Shown here one piece after another: positions 1 through 9,467 of a DNA stretch of 64,000 bases. The stretch covers positions 1 through 64,000 of the forward strand of contig JAIUNP010000001.1 of assembly GCA_020161975.1 (NCBI GenBank), read 5' to 3'. The DNA is from Pseudomonadota bacterium. GTDB lineage: Bacteria > Pseudomonadota > Alphaproteobacteria > Rhizobiales > Beijerinckiaceae. The notes under the pieces were generated by a model. It was not told the DNA's origin. It made no database searches and saw nothing but the letters and a program-made list of their open reading frames with translations. Position numbers and translations under genes: made by a program. The number at the start of each line of letters is the position of its first letter. The first letter of the stretch is position 1.

Positions 1-113
1 CCTCAAAGCTACCCTCAGGTAACCCCTCAACCAATCACCCGTCTCCAGGTCATCAGCGCCAGTCTTTAGAACGAAGCAGTCCGTCGCCAGCAGCGCCGCC
101 GCCCTCGTTCAGT

Positions 114-200
114 GACGCGGCTTATAGACCCGGCCATCGCAGCTCGTCAACAGCCCTTTCAAAAAATCTTCAAAAAACTTTCTATCCAATTGAATAATAA
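114..200 (-). promoter_or_regulatory. rRNA-operon-type promoter reading out of the left edge
   Basis: On the minus strand, TTGACG (145-150) and TATAAG (121-126) are separated by 18 bases. They are preceded by A/T-rich tracts (about 155-200) that look like an UP element. The sequence after the -10 box, CACTGAACGAGGGCGG, resembles the leader of rhizobial rRNA operons. No protein-coding gene is visible in 1-321. The promoter boxes are seen directly; the rrn assignment is inference, because the transcribed gene lies outside the window. Confidence 0.55.
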
Positions 201-267
201 AGGGAAATAATGACACTGACGATTCAGAGCCCTTACGCTCGCCAAGATGGGGTGGGGCTGAAAAGCA

Positions 268-293
268 AAAAGCCCCGGAAACCCGGGGCTTTT
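268..293 (-). terminator. Rho-independent terminator after the small membrane protein
   Basis: An 8-bp perfect stem (AGCCCCGG/CCGGGGCT) with a 4-base loop is flanked by A and T runs, so read on the minus strand it ends in a T tract. It lies about 28 bases after the stop of the minus-strand gene at 322-540 and most likely ends that transcript. Confidence 0.75.
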
Positions 294-321
294 CGAAACT
301 TCGCTCAAAACCGATCCGAAA

Positions 322-540
322 TCAGCCGCGCGACACCCAGACAATGAAGCCGCCGATGATGGCAACCAGCGTCAAGGCGGGGACGATGAGACCAGCAAAG
401 CCGATGGTCAGGAACGCCGTCACCCAGCCGACAATGATGAGAAGAGCGATGATCAGCGGGATCAGGCCTTCGGTCAGCGGACCCTTTTCTTCGGGATGGG
501 CAGGCACGGGAATGACATTGTTGAGCGGCTTGGAAGACAT
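322..540 (-). CDS. Small inner-membrane protein, function unknown
   Basis: A 72-residue protein with a short polar N-terminus (about residues 1-26, rich in Pro, Lys and Glu) and two adjacent hydrophobic helices (about 27-45 and 49-69). This is the pattern of a small two-pass inner-membrane protein. The start at 540 is chosen because GGAG lies nine bases upstream; the alternative ATG at 555 has no recognisable ribosome site. It is divergent from purC and followed by a clear terminator, so it is probably monocistronic. I do not recognise a named family and assign no function. Confidence 0.6.
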   Translation of the reverse strand: MSSKPLNNVIPVPAHPEEKGPLTEGLIPLIIALLIIVGWVTAFLTIGFAGLIVPALTLVAIIGGFIVWVSRG

Positions 541-749
541 GCGCTTATTCTCCATGGCGGGGTGGATTATTTTTGTTGCCCCCTCATACAGTCCTGCGCG
601 CGCGCCTGCAACGCCAGAATAGCGCCGCTGAATGCCTCTTTCGAAGGGTTTGCTTGCGTCCTGCCCTTTGAGGGCGCTAATAGACCAGAGAACAACCGCC
701 GGATCTCTTGTTGTCCGGCTCATGCGACGCACATTCGAGGGTACGAACC

Positions 750-1700
750 TTGCGCATTCTGTCCGAAGCCCATTTCCCGGAACTCCCCAACTACTATCGC
801 GGCAAGGTTCGGGAAAATTACGACCTGCCGAACGGCGAGCGGATCATCATCTCGACGGACCGCCTGAGCGCCTTCGACCGCATCCTCACCTGTATTCCCT
901 ATAAGGGCCAGGTTCTGACCCAGACGGCACGCTACTGGTTTGAGGAAACCGCCGATATTTGCCCCAACCACGTTGTCTCCTATCCGGACCCGAATGTGGT
1001 GGTCGGCAAGCGGCTCGACATTCTGCCCGTTGAGATCGTCGTGCGCGGCTATCTGGCCGGCACCACCGGCACTTCGATCCTCACCCAATACAAGAAGGGT
1101 GTGCGTGAAATGTACGGCATCACCTTCCCGGATGGTCTGAAGGACAATGAAAAGCTGCCGGAAGCCATCATCACCCCCACCAGCAAGGCCTTTGACGGTG
1201 GCCATGATGAGCCGCTTTCGCCCGGCGAGATCGTTGAGACCGGCCTTTTGACGGCTGAGCAGTGGAAAACCTTGTCGCGTTACGCACTGGCCCTCTTCGC
1301 CCGCGGTCAGGAACTGGCCGAGAAGCGCGGCCTCATTCTGGTCGACACGAAATATGAATTCGGCACCGACGAGAACGGCAACATCATTCTTGCCGACGAA
1401 ATCCATACGCCGGATTCGAGCCGGTACTGGATTGCCGCATCCTACCCGCAAAGCTTTGCCACGGGCAGCCGCCCCGAAAGCTTCGACAAGGATTTCGTCC
1501 GCGCCTGGGTGGCGGAACGTTGCGACCCTTATAAGGATGAGATTCCGGAAATTCCCGCCAAGCTGGTGGAGGAAACCTCGGCCGTCTACATCCGCGCCTT
1601 CGAGATGATCACCGGCAAGACCTTTGTGGCCGACGACAGCGCAGCCACCCCGAAGGACCGGGTTCGCGCCAACCTCGCGCCCTACTTCCCGTCTGCCTGA
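750..1700 (+). CDS. purC: Phosphoribosylaminoimidazole-succinocarboxamide synthase (SAICAR synthetase)
   Basis: Catalyses the ATP-dependent joining of aspartate to CAIR in purine biosynthesis (cytoplasm). The N-terminal [11 protein letters not shown] and [10 protein letters not shown] blocks, then VVRGYLAGT and the [11 protein letters not shown] block, are the family's nucleotide and CAIR binding segments. The 316-residue length fits the long form of PurC. The start is TTG at 750, with GAGGG eight bases upstream; the in-frame ATG at 708 would add residues that do not match the family. It stands alone, is divergent from the small membrane gene, and is followed 30 bases later by a TetR gene unrelated in role. 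The family call is firm and the start less so. Confidence 0.95.
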   Translation: MRILSEAHFPELPNYYRGKVRENYDLPNGERIIISTDRLSAFDRILTCIPYKGQVLTQTARYWFEETADICPNHVVSYPDPNVVVGKRLDILPVEIVVRGYLAGTTGTSILTQYKKGVREMYGITFPDGLKDNEKLPEAIITPTSKAFDGGHDEPLSPGEIVETGLLTAEQWKTLSRYALALFARGQELAEKRGLILVDTKYEFGTDENGNIILADEIHTPDSSRYWIAASYPQSFATGSRPESFDKDFVRAWVAERCDPYKDEIPEIPAKLVEETSAVYIRAFEMITGKTFVADDSAATPKDRVRANLAPYFPSA

Positions 1701-1730
1701 GCGGCCATCAAAAGCAAAACAAGCGGGGTA

Positions 1731-2345
1731 ATGAGCCAGATCATGCGACGACCAAGGCAAAAGGCAGAGGACACAAGGCAGGAGGTGCTTTCCATGGCGG
1801 AAAGCATTTTCCGCCAGCAGGGCTTTGCCAATACCACGATTGCCGACATCGCCGCCGGGCTTGGCATGTCACCGGCCAATGTCTTCAAGCATTTCCGGTC
1901 CAAGACAGCCCTGGCCGAGGCAATTGCCGAATGCCACGTGGAGCGCCTTGTGGGTGCGCTGGAATCAATCGATATGGCGCTGCCCGCGTCCAAGCGGCTT
2001 GGGCATTTCGTGCGGCGGCTGATGGAATCGCACCTGGGTAACCTCGCGCAAAACCCGCACATCTTCGAAATCGTCTTGATGACCTCGGGCAGCGACATGG
2101 CCTGCGGGCGGCGCTACAAAAACCTGCTGGAAGAACGCTTTGGCGAAATGATCCGCATGGGCGTCGAAGAGGGCGTTTACTTCACCGACGACATTGAGAG
2201 GTCGGCGCGCTGCGCCAGCGCGGCATTCGCCTGCGTCCTCCACCCGATCTTTCTCGTGCGCTACCAGCCGGAAGAATTACGCGTGCGTTGCGACGAGGTG
2301 ATCGAATTCGTGAACCATTCCTTGACGAACGCTCTTGCAAAGTGA
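1731..2345 (+). CDS. TetR/AcrR-family transcriptional repressor
   Basis: A 204-residue regulator. The N-terminal helix-turn-helix spans about residues 14-60, with TTIADIAAGLGMSPANVFKHF as the recognition region typical of TetR. The C-terminal half is a divergent all-helical ligand domain. The start could also be the ATG at 1743, which has the better-placed GAG. It lies 244 bases upstream of an outer-membrane efflux component on the same strand, and TetR proteins often control efflux genes, so regulation of 2590-4014 is a reasonable inference. No operator could be identified with confidence in the gap. Confidence 0.85.
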   Translation: MSQIMRRPRQKAEDTRQEVLSMAESIFRQQGFANTTIADIAAGLGMSPANVFKHFRSKTALAEAIAECHVERLVGALESIDMALPASKRLGHFVRRLMESHLGNLAQNPHIFEIVLMTSGSDMACGRRYKNLLEERFGEMIRMGVEEGVYFTDDIERSARCASAAFACVLHPIFLVRYQPEELRVRCDEVIEFVNHSLTNALAK

Positions 2346-2589
2346 CTTTTGTTCAATTACGTCACTTTATGTCGTGAACAGCGTCCCACTCTGATCGCGT
2401 TTCGCGCTTTCGGTGTAGCGGCGTGATCACAGACAAAATGCAAATGTGCTTAACAGTGAATTAAAACTACCGGCATGAGGTGCCGCCTGCTAGCCTCCCG
2501 GCGTCCGCAGGTTTGGTTCGAATCACATCTTGTGTGCGGATCGTGGCTGCATCCGCAGTCTTATCTCGAAAACGGAATTCAATCGGCTC

Positions 2590-4014
2590 ATGGCTTCTCT
2601 TCGTTCGGCAACACCCCTCATCATGCTCCTGCTGTCTGGCTGTGTTGTCGGCCCCGACCACGAAGCGCCGAATATGGATCTGCCGCAGAAGTTCTCTGAA
2701 GGCAGCAATCTCAGCAATGGCGATGTCTCTACAAAGCCGTGGTGGCCGGCCTTCAGTGACCCGCGCCTGACGGCCTATGTCGATCAGGGTCTGTCGCAGA
2801 ACCTGTCCGTGCTGCAGGCTATCGAGCGCATCAATGCCGCCGAGGCTGCGGTCATGAGCGCCGGTTCCGGTTCTCTGCCAAGCCTTGCCGGAAGCGCCAG
2901 CGACACGCTGAGCGGCCAGACCGGCGAGTACCGCACGGTCAAGGGCGCAACCAACACCGCCAGCGCCGGGCTTTCCGCATCGTGGCTGCTCGACCTGTTC
3001 GGCCAGTATCGCCGCGCCAAGGAAAGTGCCGCTGCATCGCTCGATGCTGCCTATGCGACCGTTGACGTTGCCCGCCTCACCTATCTGTCGAATATCGTCA
3101 ATGCCTATATCGACGCGCGCTATTATCAGGAGCGTCTGGCACTTGCCCGCAAGAATCTGGCCTCGCGCCGCGAAACGCTGGAACTGACGAAGCTTCAGCT
3201 GGAAGCCGGTGCGGCCTCGCGTCTGGATGTTGTGCAGTCCGAAGGTCTGGTGAACACGACGCTTGCGGAAATCCCGGGCTATGAAAAGGGCTTCCGCGTT
3301 TCTGCCCATTCGATCGCAACGATGCTTGGCCTTCCGGCGGAATCGCTGGTGGCAGAACTGCAGAAGGGCGGCCGTCAGCCGATGGCACGGTTCAGCGTCA
3401 ATGCAGGCGTCCCGGCTGACCTGATCCGCAACCGCCCGGATATCCGCAAGGCTGAACGTGAACTGGCCGCCGCCGTGGCCCAGGTTGGCGTGGCGCAGGC
3501 CGCCTTCTACCCGTCGCTCACCCTTTCCGGGTCGATTACCCCGTCGCTGCGCGACATGGCTGGATCTCCGGCCGGTTGGGTTGGCACCTGGGGCTTTGGC
3601 CCGTCGCTGAACCTGCCGATCTTCACCGGCGGCAAGCTGACCGCCAATCTGACGACCGCCGAATCCAATGCCCGCAACGCTTACCTGTCGTGGAAGCAGA
3701 CGGTTCTGACCGCCGTTCAGGATGTCGCCAATGCCCTGACCGCCATCAAGCGCGATGCCCAGACGGTCAGCGCCCTGCGCAAGACCGTCAGCTCGTATGA
3801 AGAGGCGCTGAAGCTTGCCACCTCCAGCTATCGTGATGGTGCATCCTCGCTGCTCGACGTTCTCGATGCCCAGCGTCAGGTCTCGACGGCGCAGGCAAGC
3901 CTTGCACAGGCCATTCAGACGGTTGCCAAGGATTTTGTGGCCCTGAACGTGGCCATGGGTGGCGGCTATGCTGCCAACGGCCCAGTCAAGGTCGCCGATA
4001 TCAAGAAGCCCTGA
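2590..4014 (+). CDS. NodT/OprM-family outer-membrane efflux lipoprotein
   Basis: An outer-membrane factor that forms the trimeric exit duct of tripartite efflux or type I secretion systems. The signal sequence ends in a lipobox with Cys18 (LLSGC), followed by VVGPDHEAP, the usual start of NodT proteins. Two outer-membrane efflux repeats follow over about residues 60-460, with the RNRPDIRKAERELAAA and FYPSLTLSGS motifs. Its length of 474 is normal. No periplasmic adaptor or inner-membrane pump gene is next to it, so its partners are encoded elsewhere. The upstream TetR gene is the likely regulator, and a strong terminator follows. Confidence 0.9.
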   Translation: MASLRSATPLIMLLLSGCVVGPDHEAPNMDLPQKFSEGSNLSNGDVSTKPWWPAFSDPRLTAYVDQGLSQNLSVLQAIERINAAEAAVMSAGSGSLPSLAGSASDTLSGQTGEYRTVKGATNTASAGLSASWLLDLFGQYRRAKESAAASLDAAYATVDVARLTYLSNIVNAYIDARYYQERLALARKNLASRRETLELTKLQLEAGAASRLDVVQSEGLVNTTLAEIPGYEKGFRVSAHSIATMLGLPAESLVAELQKGGRQPMARFSVNAGVPADLIRNRPDIRKAERELAAAVAQVGVAQAAFYPSLTLSGSITPSLRDMAGSPAGWVGTWGFGPSLNLPIFTGGKLTANLTTAESNARNAYLSWKQTVLTAVQDVANALTAIKRDAQTVSALRKTVSSYEEALKLATSSYRDGASSLLDVLDAQRQVSTAQASLAQAIQTVAKDFVALNVAMGGGYAANGPVKVADIKKP

Positions 4015-4040
4015 TCGGGCTTCTTTCTGAGCGCAAAGAA

Positions 4041-4075
4041 AAACCCCGGAACCGCAAGGCTCCGGGGTTTTTGTT
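4041..4075. terminator. Bidirectional terminator between nodT-like gene and efp
   Basis: An inverted repeat (AACCCCGGA / TCCGGGGTT) with a loop of about 11 bases has A-rich sequence on the left and a T run on the right. It serves the plus-strand efflux gene ending at 4014 and the minus-strand efp ending at 4097. Confidence 0.85.
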
Positions 4076-4096
4076 TGCCGGTCATACGGCTGAAGA

Positions 4097-4666
4097 TCAG
4101 TCCTTCGCGCGCTCCACGTAGGAATTGTCTTCCGTTGCGATCACGACGCGCGTGCCAGCATTGATATGCGGCGGAACCAGCGTGCGGATGCCGTTGGACA
4201 GAATAGCGGGCTTGTAGGACGAGGAAGCCGTCTGGCCCTTCACGACAGGTTCGGTCTCAGCAATTTCCAGCGTCACGTGGCGCGGCAGTTCAACGGACAA
4301 CGGATTGCCTTCATGGATCGACAGGACGCAGGTCATGCCTTCCTGAAGATAGGCCTTCTGCTCGCCCATCGTATCCACATCCACGACCACCTGATCGTAG
4401 GATTCCGGGTTCATGAAGTGGAAGCCTTCGCCGTCTTCGTAGAGGTACTGGAAGTTCAGGTCTTCAACGAAGGCGCGCTCGACCTGCTCGGTGGTGCGCC
4501 AGCGCTCGGAAACCTTCACGCCATCGACGATGCGGCGCATGTCGACCTGCGTGACCGGCGTGCCCTTGCCGGGGTGGAAGTTCTGAGCCGTGAGAACCAC
4601 ATAAAGCTTGCCGTCCACATCGAGAACGTTGCCCTTGCGGACGGAAGAGGCGATGACCTTGACCAT
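4097..4666 (-). CDS. efp: Elongation factor P
   Basis: A 189-residue translation factor that rescues ribosomes stalled at polyproline stretches. It has a KOW-like N-terminal domain (about 1-60) and two OB domains. The modification loop reads FHPGKGTP with Lys34 at its tip, the residue beta-lysylated by EpmA/EpmB, and both enzyme genes are encoded immediately next door in the opposite direction. The start at 4666 (MVKVIASS) has AAGGAAA upstream. An in-frame upstream extension to 4735 was rejected because EF-P starts at this point in the family. Confidence 0.97.
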   Translation of the reverse strand: MVKVIASSVRKGNVLDVDGKLYVVLTAQNFHPGKGTPVTQVDMRRIVDGVKVSERWRTTEQVERAFVEDLNFQYLYEDGEGFHFMNPESYDQVVVDVDTMGEQKAYLQEGMTCVLSIHEGNPLSVELPRHVTLEIAETEPVVKGQTASSSYKPAILSNGIRTLVPPHINAGTRVVIATEDNSYVERAKD

Positions 4667-4834
4667 GATATTTCCTTGTAACCGCGTGATGCGCGTCGTA
4701 GAGGACTGCCGACAGGACGGCTCCGGAAGACGCAAAATTTCGAGTTCGGGGCGGAACTACCCTAAATTCACGCGGAAAGCCAGTCCCCGCACGACTTTGA
4801 CCGTCAAAGACGCCAGAAGCAAAAGAAAACGGAC

Positions 4835-5893
4835 ATGACGCAACCCGGCCCGAAGCCCTCCCCCTGGTGGAACCCCGCCGTCCATGCGGACCGGCGTCCC
4901 TTCCTCATGGGGCGCAACCGGATTCAGGCCGCGTTTCGCGCCCGCTTGAGCGCACTGGATTTCATCGAGGTGGATACGGCGGCCCTTCAAGTCTCGCCCG
5001 GCAACGAAACCCATCTTCATGCCTTTGCCACCGAAATCATCGGCAATGACGGCATCGGCCACAAGGCCTACCTCCACACCTCGCCGGAATTTGCGGCCAA
5101 GAAACTGCTGGCGGCGGGTGAACCCCGGATCGCCTGCTTTGCCCATGTCTGGCGCAATCGCGAACGCGGGCCACTGCATCACCCCGAATTCACCATGCTG
5201 GAATGGTATCGCGCCGGGGAAGGCTATGAGGAATTGATGCGCGACTGCGGCTGGATGCTGGCGCTCGCCGCCGAAACCGCAGGCACGGCGCGCTTTCGTT
5301 TTCGTGGCATGGAATGCGATCCCTTTGCCGAACCGGAGCGCCTGTCGGTGGCCGATGCCTTCGACCGCTTTGCAGGCATTGACCTTCTGGCCTCCCTCTC
5401 CGCCGATGGCGAAACCGACCGCGATCATCTGGCGGGTGAACTTAAAAGGGCAGGCATTCGCATGGCCGAGGATGACAGCTGGGCCGATCTTTATAGCCGT
5501 GTGCTGGTGGAAAAGATCGAGCCGCATCTCGGTCAGGGTCGCCCGACCCTTCTCGACGCCTACCCGGTGTCGGAGGCAGCGCTGGCCCGCCGAAGCGCCA
5601 GCGAACCGCGCACGGCCGAACGCTTTGAGCTTTATGCCTGCGGTGTTGAACTCGCCAACGCCTTTGGCGAATTGACCGACCCTGCGGAACAGCGCCAGCG
5701 CTTTGTCCACGAAATGGCCGAGAAACAGCGCATCTATGGCGAAAGCTACCCGATTGACGAAGACTTTCTGGACGCCCTTGCCGTGATGCCGGAAGCCAGT
5801 GGTGCGGCCCTGGGCTTTGACCGCCTCGTCATGCTGGCCACTGGCGCCACTCGTATCGAGCAGGTCATGTGGGCACCCGTTGCGGAATTCTGA
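4835..5893 (+). CDS. epmA: EF-P beta-lysylation ligase (lysyl-tRNA synthetase paralogue)
   Basis: A 352-residue class II synthetase-like enzyme (GenX/PoxA/YjeA). It activates beta-lysine with ATP and attaches it to Lys34 of EF-P. It has only the catalytic core of LysRS and lacks the N-terminal anticodon-binding OB domain. Motif 2 lies around FAHVWRNRERGPLHHPEFTM, and motif 3 is the C-terminal GAALGFDRLVML. The gene faces efp across a 168-bp divergent gap, and its stop is one base before the epmB start, so the pair is surely an operon. The third modification enzyme, EpmC, was not seen. Confidence 0.95.
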   Translation: MTQPGPKPSPWWNPAVHADRRPFLMGRNRIQAAFRARLSALDFIEVDTAALQVSPGNETHLHAFATEIIGNDGIGHKAYLHTSPEFAAKKLLAAGEPRIACFAHVWRNRERGPLHHPEFTMLEWYRAGEGYEELMRDCGWMLALAAETAGTARFRFRGMECDPFAEPERLSVADAFDRFAGIDLLASLSADGETDRDHLAGELKRAGIRMAEDDSWADLYSRVLVEKIEPHLGQGRPTLLDAYPVSEAALARRSASEPRTAERFELYACGVELANAFGELTDPAEQRQRFVHEMAEKQRIYGESYPIDEDFLDALAVMPEASGAALGFDRLVMLATGATRIEQVMWAPVAEF

Positions 5894-5894
5894 C

Positions 5895-6938
5895 ATGGAT
5901 ACACCCCGCACGCTGAAAAGCGCCTATGACCTGATCGCCGCCGGACTTCTCGAGGAGAGCCGCCACAATGAGGCCGCCCGCGTGGGCGAACGTTACGCGA
6001 TTGCCGTCACGCCTGCGATCGCGGAGTTAATCGACCGCGCCGATCCCGCCGACCCAATCGCACTGCAGTTTATTCCGCAGGCCGATGAACTGGTGACGCG
6101 TCCGGAAGAACGGGATGACCCGATTGGCGATCACGCTCATACGCCGATCAAGGGCATCGTCCACCGTTACCCGGATCGCGTGCTTCTGAAGGCCGTGCAT
6201 GTCTGCCCGGTTTATTGCCGCTTTTGCTTCCGCCGCGAAATGGTCGGCCCGGATGGAGACGGCACGCTTTCGGGCGAGGAACTCGAAGCCGCCCTTGCCT
6301 ATATCGCCGCCCATGACGAAATCTGGGAAGTGATTCTGACCGGCGGTGATCCGCTCGTTCTGTCGCCGCGCCGTCTCGCCGCGATCATGCAGGGACTGGC
6401 CGGGATTGACCATGTGCGCATCGTGCGCTTCCATAGCCGCGTTCCGGTGGCCACCCCGCAGGCGATCAATGGTGAGCTGATTGAAGCCTTGAAGGCGGCG
6501 GGCAAAACGGTCTGGGTTGCCCTTCACGCCAACCATCCGAAGGAACTCACCGCCAAGACGCGCGCCGCCTGCGCCCGGCTGATTGATGCAGGCATCGCCA
6601 TGGTCAGCCAGACCGTGCTCCTCAAGGGGGTGAATGACGATCCCGCCATTCTCGGTGCCCTGATGCGCGGCTTTGTCGAAACCCGCATCAAACCCTACTA
6701 TCTCCATCATCCCGATCTTGCGCCCGGAACGGGACATTTCCGCATGGATATTGCCGAGGGTCAGGCCATTGTTGCCGCCCTGCGGGGCCAATATTCGGGC
6801 CTGTGCCAGCCGACCTATGTGCTCGATATTCCCGGCGGCCATGGTAAAACGCCGCTGGCCTCCGCCACAACACAATCTATTGGCGAGGGTTGTTGGTCCG
6901 TTTCCGACTATCGTGGCGAGCGTCATATCTGGCCATGA
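5895..6938 (+). CDS. epmB: EF-P (R)-beta-lysine synthase, radical SAM lysine 2,3-aminomutase
   Basis: Converts (S)-alpha-lysine to (R)-beta-lysine for EF-P modification. Length is 347 residues. The radical-SAM cluster motif is CPVYCRFC, with Cys104, Cys108 and Cys111 (CX3CX2C). The C-terminal IPGGHGKTP carries the likely PLP lysine, Lys318. The short length, without the C-terminal extension of catabolic clostridial aminomutases, and the tight coupling to epmA (one-base gap) favour the EpmB role over lysine fermentation. The start ATG at 5895 sits directly after the epmA stop. Confidence 0.95.
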   Translation: MDTPRTLKSAYDLIAAGLLEESRHNEAARVGERYAIAVTPAIAELIDRADPADPIALQFIPQADELVTRPEERDDPIGDHAHTPIKGIVHRYPDRVLLKAVHVCPVYCRFCFRREMVGPDGDGTLSGEELEAALAYIAAHDEIWEVILTGGDPLVLSPRRLAAIMQGLAGIDHVRIVRFHSRVPVATPQAINGELIEALKAAGKTVWVALHANHPKELTAKTRAACARLIDAGIAMVSQTVLLKGVNDDPAILGALMRGFVETRIKPYYLHHPDLAPGTGHFRMDIAEGQAIVAALRGQYSGLCQPTYVLDIPGGHGKTPLASATTQSIGEGCWSVSDYRGERHIWP

Positions 6939-7118
6939 TCGCCTACGAACGGGCCAAAGCGTCGCGTTTCCTGACATTTTGGCGTTCTTGTGCTCTTTTG
7001 CGACAACAAGATTCCCTTAACTACGCGACTTAGAGGTGTGTTATCACTTCTCGCGTATGCTCCCCGGCAATCATTGATAGTCCCGGCATCAAGACCGGGC
7101 AGGTAAGGGAGCATTCGC

Positions 7119-7370
7119 ATGAACGAAACGATCCGTAATCTTCTCGCAAAAGTCGGTGGTCTTCCGGTCGCCGCAGACGGTCTGGCCGATGAGGCGGATC
7201 TCTACGCGGCGGGGCTTTCCTCCTTCGCGTCCGTTCAGCTCATGCTCGGCCTTGAAGAGGCGTTCGACATCGAATTCCCCGACAGCCTTCTGAACCGCAA
7301 GTCTTTCGCCAGCATCGCCGCCATTGAAAAGACGGTGGCTACGATCCTCTCGTCGCAGAAGGCTGCCTGA
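7119..7370 (+). CDS. Acyl carrier protein of the amino acid:carrier-protein ligase system
   Basis: An 83-residue four-helix carrier protein. The phosphopantetheine site reads AGLSSFASVQL instead of the usual GxDSLxxVEL, so Ser35 aligns with the modified serine and the preceding Asp is replaced by Ser. The fold is otherwise normal. It is the first gene of a compact run (stop at 7370, next start 7372) ending in DUF1839. Related Agrobacterium and Bradyrhizobium carrier proteins are charged with small amino acids by a synthetase-like ligase, and that ligase is two genes downstream. Its partner role here is therefore well supported, although the final acceptor is unknown. Confidence 0.88.
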   Translation: MNETIRNLLAKVGGLPVAADGLADEADLYAAGLSSFASVQLMLGLEEAFDIEFPDSLLNRKSFASIAAIEKTVATILSSQKAA

Positions 7371-7371
7371 T

Positions 7372-8550
7372 ATGAACGCCCATGTAAAAACCCCCGTCGC
7401 ATCGGTGAGCGAGCGCATTGCCCGCGCCGCTGCCGTGGCCGCTCGCTATGCCGATGATGTCGACCAGAAGGGTCGCTTCCCGGCAGAAGCCATGCAGGCA
7501 CTCAAGGACGAACGCCTGATGGGCGTCCAGATCCCGGTCGAACTCGGCGGCGAAGATACGCCGATTGCCGAAATCGCCGAACTCTGCTCGATCCTCGGTC
7601 AGGCCTGCGGTTCCACGGCGATGATTTTCGCCATGCACCACATCAAGCTTTCAAGCCTTGTCGAGCATGGCATGGGTGCCGAATGGCACCGTGGCTTCAT
7701 GCGCCGCATTGCCGACGAGCAGCTTCTGCTCGGCTCCGCCACCACCGAAGGCGGCATCGGCGGCAATCTGCGCAACTCGATCTGCGCCATTGAAGTCGAA
7801 GGCGACATCTGCCGCCTGGAAAAGGAAGCGACCGTCATTTCCTACGGCGTTCAGTCGGATGCCATCCTGATCACCTCGCGCGCCCATAAGGACGCCGCAT
7901 CGTCGGATCAGGTCATGACGGTCTTCCTGAAGGACCAGTACACGCTGGAAAAGACGCATGGCTGGGATACGCTCGGCATGCGCGGCACCTGCTCGGAAGG
8001 CTTCCTCTTCAAGGGCGAAGCACCCGCCGAACAGATCATTCCCGAACCCTTTGCCGAAATCGCCGCCCACTCCATGCTTGCCATGGCGCACCTGCTGTGG
8101 AGCGCGCTGTGGTACGGCATCGCAGTTGACGCCGTGCACCGCGCCCAGGCTTTCGTGCGCGCCGCCGCCCGCAAGTCGCCGGGCCAGACGCCTCCGGGCG
8201 CGCTGCGTCTCGCCGAAATCTCCGGCAAGCTGCAGATGATCAAGACGGATATCATTCATGGCGTTCGCCAGTATGAAGAGATCCGCCGCAACCCGGAAAG
8301 CCTGACCATGGGCTTCCTGATTGCCATGAACAACACGAAGCTCTCCACCTCGACCGCCATCATCGACATCGTCGGCCAGACGCTGTTGATCAACGGCATC
8401 ATGGGCTTCAAGAACGACACGCCCTTCTCGGTCGGTCGTCACCTGCGCGACGCCTATTCGGCCCAGCTGCAGATCTCGAATGAACGTATTTTGATGAACC
8501 AGTCCACCATGTTGCTCGTCAACAAACAGGACATGAGCCTTCTGGGGTAA
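7372..8550 (+). CDS. Acyl-CoA dehydrogenase-like flavoprotein
   Basis: A 392-residue FAD enzyme with the three acyl-CoA dehydrogenase domains: a helical N-terminal domain (about 10-120), a beta domain (about 125-225, including [12 protein letters not shown]) and a helical C-terminal domain. By eye, the canonical C-terminal catalytic EGT position reads near LQISNER, so a Glu base is not obvious there. It starts one base after the carrier-protein stop. In pyrrole and related pathways, homologues oxidise aminoacyl groups tethered to carrier proteins. Acting on the aminoacyl-carrier made by the next gene's product is the likeliest role, by context only. Confidence 0.8.
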   Translation: MNAHVKTPVASVSERIARAAAVAARYADDVDQKGRFPAEAMQALKDERLMGVQIPVELGGEDTPIAEIAELCSILGQACGSTAMIFAMHHIKLSSLVEHGMGAEWHRGFMRRIADEQLLLGSATTEGGIGGNLRNSICAIEVEGDICRLEKEATVISYGVQSDAILITSRAHKDAASSDQVMTVFLKDQYTLEKTHGWDTLGMRGTCSEGFLFKGEAPAEQIIPEPFAEIAAHSMLAMAHLLWSALWYGIAVDAVHRAQAFVRAAARKSPGQTPPGALRLAEISGKLQMIKTDIIHGVRQYEEIRRNPESLTMGFLIAMNNTKLSTSTAIIDIVGQTLLINGIMGFKNDTPFSVGRHLRDAYSAQLQISNERILMNQSTMLLVNKQDMSLLG

Positions 8551-8554
8551 CAAG

Positions 8555-9463
8555 ATGGATATGCAGGTTTCCTTTCTCGACCGTCTCTTCGATTCCGGTC
8601 TTCTCATTGATACCGGTGTTGAAGGCCTTTATGGCCGCTCCGGCGAATTCGAGGGCGTCATTGCCGCCTTCGAGCGCCTGATCGACAGCATCGGCGGTGC
8701 CGATGGCGCCGAAGCCATTCGCTTCCCGCCCGGCATGAACCGCGCCTTCTTTGAACAGAGCGGCTATATGAAAAGCTTCCCGCAGCTGGCCGGAACGGTG
8801 CATTCGTTCTGCGGTTGCGAGCTCGATCACATCAGCCTGCTGAAATGCATGGAAGAGGGCGGCGACTGGACCGAAGGCCAGAAGGCGACCGAAATCGTCC
8901 TGACCCCGGCAGCCTGCTATCCGCTCTACCCGACGGTTGCCAAGCGTGGCGAATTGCCGATGACCGGCGGCCTCTATGACCTGCAGTCCTACTGCTTCCG
9001 TCATGAGCCCTCCAACGACCCGGCCCGCCAGCAGCTGTTCCGTATGCGCGAATACGTGCGCATGGGTACGCAGGCACAGGTCACCGAGTTCCGTCAGCAG
9101 TGGATGGATCGTGGTGTGAAGATGATGGAAGATCTGGGCCTCAGCGTCGAGATCGATGTCGCCAACGACCCGTTCTTCGGTCGCGCCGGCAAGCTTCTTG
9201 TCAACAACCAGCGTGACCAGAACTTGAAGTTCGAGCTTCTGATCCCTGTCACCTCCGAGGTGAAGAAGACGGCCTGCATGAGCTTCAACTACCATCAGGA
9301 TTCGTTCGGCCTGAAATGGGGCCTGAACCTTGAAGGTGGTGAAGTCGCCCATACCGCCTGCGTCGGCTTCGGTCTGGAACGCATCGCGCTGGCGCTGTTT
9401 GCAGCTCACGGCCTCGATACGAAGCTGTGGCCCGCCAATGTCCGCAAGGTTCTTTGGGGCTGA
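8555..9463 (+). CDS. Amino acid--[acyl-carrier-protein] ligase (class II synthetase-like)
   Basis: A 302-residue homologue of the catalytic core of atypical seryl-tRNA synthetases without a tRNA-binding arm. The published family (Agrobacterium, Bradyrhizobium) activates small amino acids such as glycine or alanine and loads them on a carrier-protein phosphopantetheine. Motif 2 is [20 protein letters not shown], and motif 3 is [12 protein letters not shown]. Cys121, Glu166 and Cys269 are the probable zinc ligands; they are spaced like the Cys/Glu/Cys set of the Bradyrhizobium enzyme as I recall it. The gene sits between the flavoprotein (4-bp gap) and DUF1839 (4-bp gap), so all are co-transcribed with the carrier protein. 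Confidence 0.92.
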   Translation: MDMQVSFLDRLFDSGLLIDTGVEGLYGRSGEFEGVIAAFERLIDSIGGADGAEAIRFPPGMNRAFFEQSGYMKSFPQLAGTVHSFCGCELDHISLLKCMEEGGDWTEGQKATEIVLTPAACYPLYPTVAKRGELPMTGGLYDLQSYCFRHEPSNDPARQQLFRMREYVRMGTQAQVTEFRQQWMDRGVKMMEDLGLSVEIDVANDPFFGRAGKLLVNNQRDQNLKFELLIPVTSEVKKTACMSFNYHQDSFGLKWGLNLEGGEVAHTACVGFGLERIALALFAAHGLDTKLWPANVRKVLWG

Positions 9464-9467
9464 GACA

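Noticed and set aside
708-749. ATG at 708 as the purC start
   Set aside because: It adds 14 residues that do not fit PurC and has no ribosome site; TTG at 750 with GAGGG upstream is better.
2346-2589. TetR operator upstream of the efflux gene
   Set aside because: Sequences such as TTACGTCAC/GTCGTGAA look partly symmetric but do not form a convincing palindrome.
4757-5911. A 384-codon minus-strand frame opposite epmA
   Set aside because: Antisense to a conserved synthetase-like gene; no domain recognised.
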